The notes beneath the pieces are model-generated. The model worked only from the letters and a program-made list of their open reading frames with translations. It was not told the origin of the DNA and did not search any database. A DNA stretch of 64,000 bases from Lachnospiraceae bacterium (GTDB lineage Bacteria > Bacillota > Clostridia > Lachnospirales > Lachnospiraceae). Positions 63,587 to 64,000 of the stretch are shown piece after piece; the first letter of the stretch is position 1; each line of letters begins with the position of its first letter. Where the stretch lies: contig JAAUZI010000077.1 of assembly GCA_014804645.1 (NCBI GenBank), positions 1-64,000 on the forward strand, in the 5' to 3' direction. The translations under genes and the position numbers were made by a program.

Positions 63587-64000
63587 ATGAGAATAACAAA
63601 CAAGATCATGCAGAACAATAATCTGGCGAATATCAATACCAACAAGCTGCTGCAGGATAAACTCAGCACCCAGATGTCCACGGAGAAAAAGATCAATCGC
63701 CCCTCCGATGACCCGGTGATTGCGATTCGCGCTCTGCGTCTGCGCAGCAATGTAACGGAAGTGACCCAGTATTACAGCAGGAATATTCCGGATGCGGAGA
63801 GCTGGCTGAATGTGACGGAGGAGGCGGTGAAGAATCTGGCCTCCATCGTGACGGAAATGCAGAAACAGTGCACTAAGGGCTCCAATGGGGACATCAAGAC
63901 TTCTGACAGGCTGATCGTCATAGAGCAGCTTAAGGCGCTGGCGGATGAGGTATATAGTACCGGCGACGCGGACTACGCGGGCCGCTATGTGTTCACCGGC
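63587..64000 (+). CDS. flgL: Flagellar hook-associated protein FlgL, N-terminal part
   Basis: 138 residues visible; cut by the window end. MRITNKIMQNNNLANINTNK and KKINRPSDDPVIAIRALRLR are the flagellin-type FlgL N-terminal signature. FlgL (HAP3) caps the hook-filament junction beside FlgK. ATG at 63587 follows GAAATGAGGTAAT, 89 bases after the second flgK, in the same transcription unit. Confidence 0.94.
   Translation, partial: MRITNKIMQNNNLANINTNKLLQDKLSTQMSTEKKINRPSDDPVIAIRALRLRSNVTEVTQYYSRNIPDAESWLNVTEEAVKNLASIVTEMQKQCTKGSNGDIKTSDRLIVIEQLKALADEVYSTGDADYAGRYVFTG

Noticed and set aside
1-64000. CRISPR arrays, tRNA, rRNA or insertion sequences
   Set aside because: No regularly spaced repeats, cloverleaf-like sequence, rRNA segment or transposase was seen; the Rpn protein, sometimes labelled a transposase, is a nuclease without terminal repeats.

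Overview
The window looks like a chromosomal segment of a motile, low-to-mid GC Gram-positive anaerobe of the Clostridia, most likely a Lachnospiraceae-type gut bacterium (inference). Reasons: strong AGGAGG-type ribosome binding sites with frequent GTG/TTG starts, the flgM-flgN-flgK-flgL order, a sigma-28 promoter, a LytTR regulator, an Rpn-type nuclease, BspA-like repeats and a radical-SAM RiPP locus. No rRNA, tRNA, CRISPR array, integrase or insertion sequence was seen.

Layout. 1-3416: end of sbcD and complete sbcC. 3578-8970: orphan LytTR regulator, Cache-type chemoreceptor, a CpXC-domain protein and a TPR protein. 8974-15588: a complete Wadjet anti-plasmid operon (jetA-jetB-jetC-jetD) with its own promoter, followed by an Rpn-type nuclease gene. 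16793-19125: alpha/beta hydrolase and an unrecognised helical protein. About 19130-34365: a clearly AT-rich island holding a DNA phosphorothioation system (dndB-C-D-E-A) and, just upstream, a five-gene partner module (HATPase, Rossmann/methyltransferase-like protein, PLD-helicase, 62-aa protein, DndD-like ATPase plus a small partner), reminiscent of the Pbe-type rather than the DndFGH-type effector. A perfect 21-bp inverted repeat lies over the dnd core promoter. 34366-36071: two small proteins and a glycerate 2-kinase. 36122-40571: an RloA/RloB (AbiL-like) pair overlapping a UvrD-type helicase with an embedded nuclease-like segment. 40818-46590: cyclophilin lipoprotein, a WYL-like/SF1-helicase/DUF2726-like protein, RecQ.

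46614-48560: a BspA-like lipoprotein convergent and overlapping with a small exported protein. 48718-51959: a RiPP locus (radical SAM/SPASM maturase, 42-aa Cys/Gly-rich precursor, intervening hairpin, ABC exporter). 51980-55684: a heterodimeric multidrug ABC exporter of the BmrCD/LmrCD type with a 34-codon leader ORF and overlapping hairpin, a probable attenuator. 55731-64000: FapA/DUF342 protein with N-terminal helical repeats, HD-GYP regulator, then the late flagellar operon flgM-flgN-flgK-flgK-flgL (the last cut by the window end).

Functionally the centre (9-46 kb) is a defence and DNA-maintenance neighbourhood: Wadjet against plasmids, Dnd plus its effector against non-phosphorothioated DNA, RloAB as a probable abortive-infection pair, and several helicase/nucleases. 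The most distinctive signals are the dnd operator-promoter, the composition of the partner module, the RiPP precursor and the ABC-exporter leader ORF. All positions were read by eye; family assignments rest on motifs and remembered family features, not on searches.
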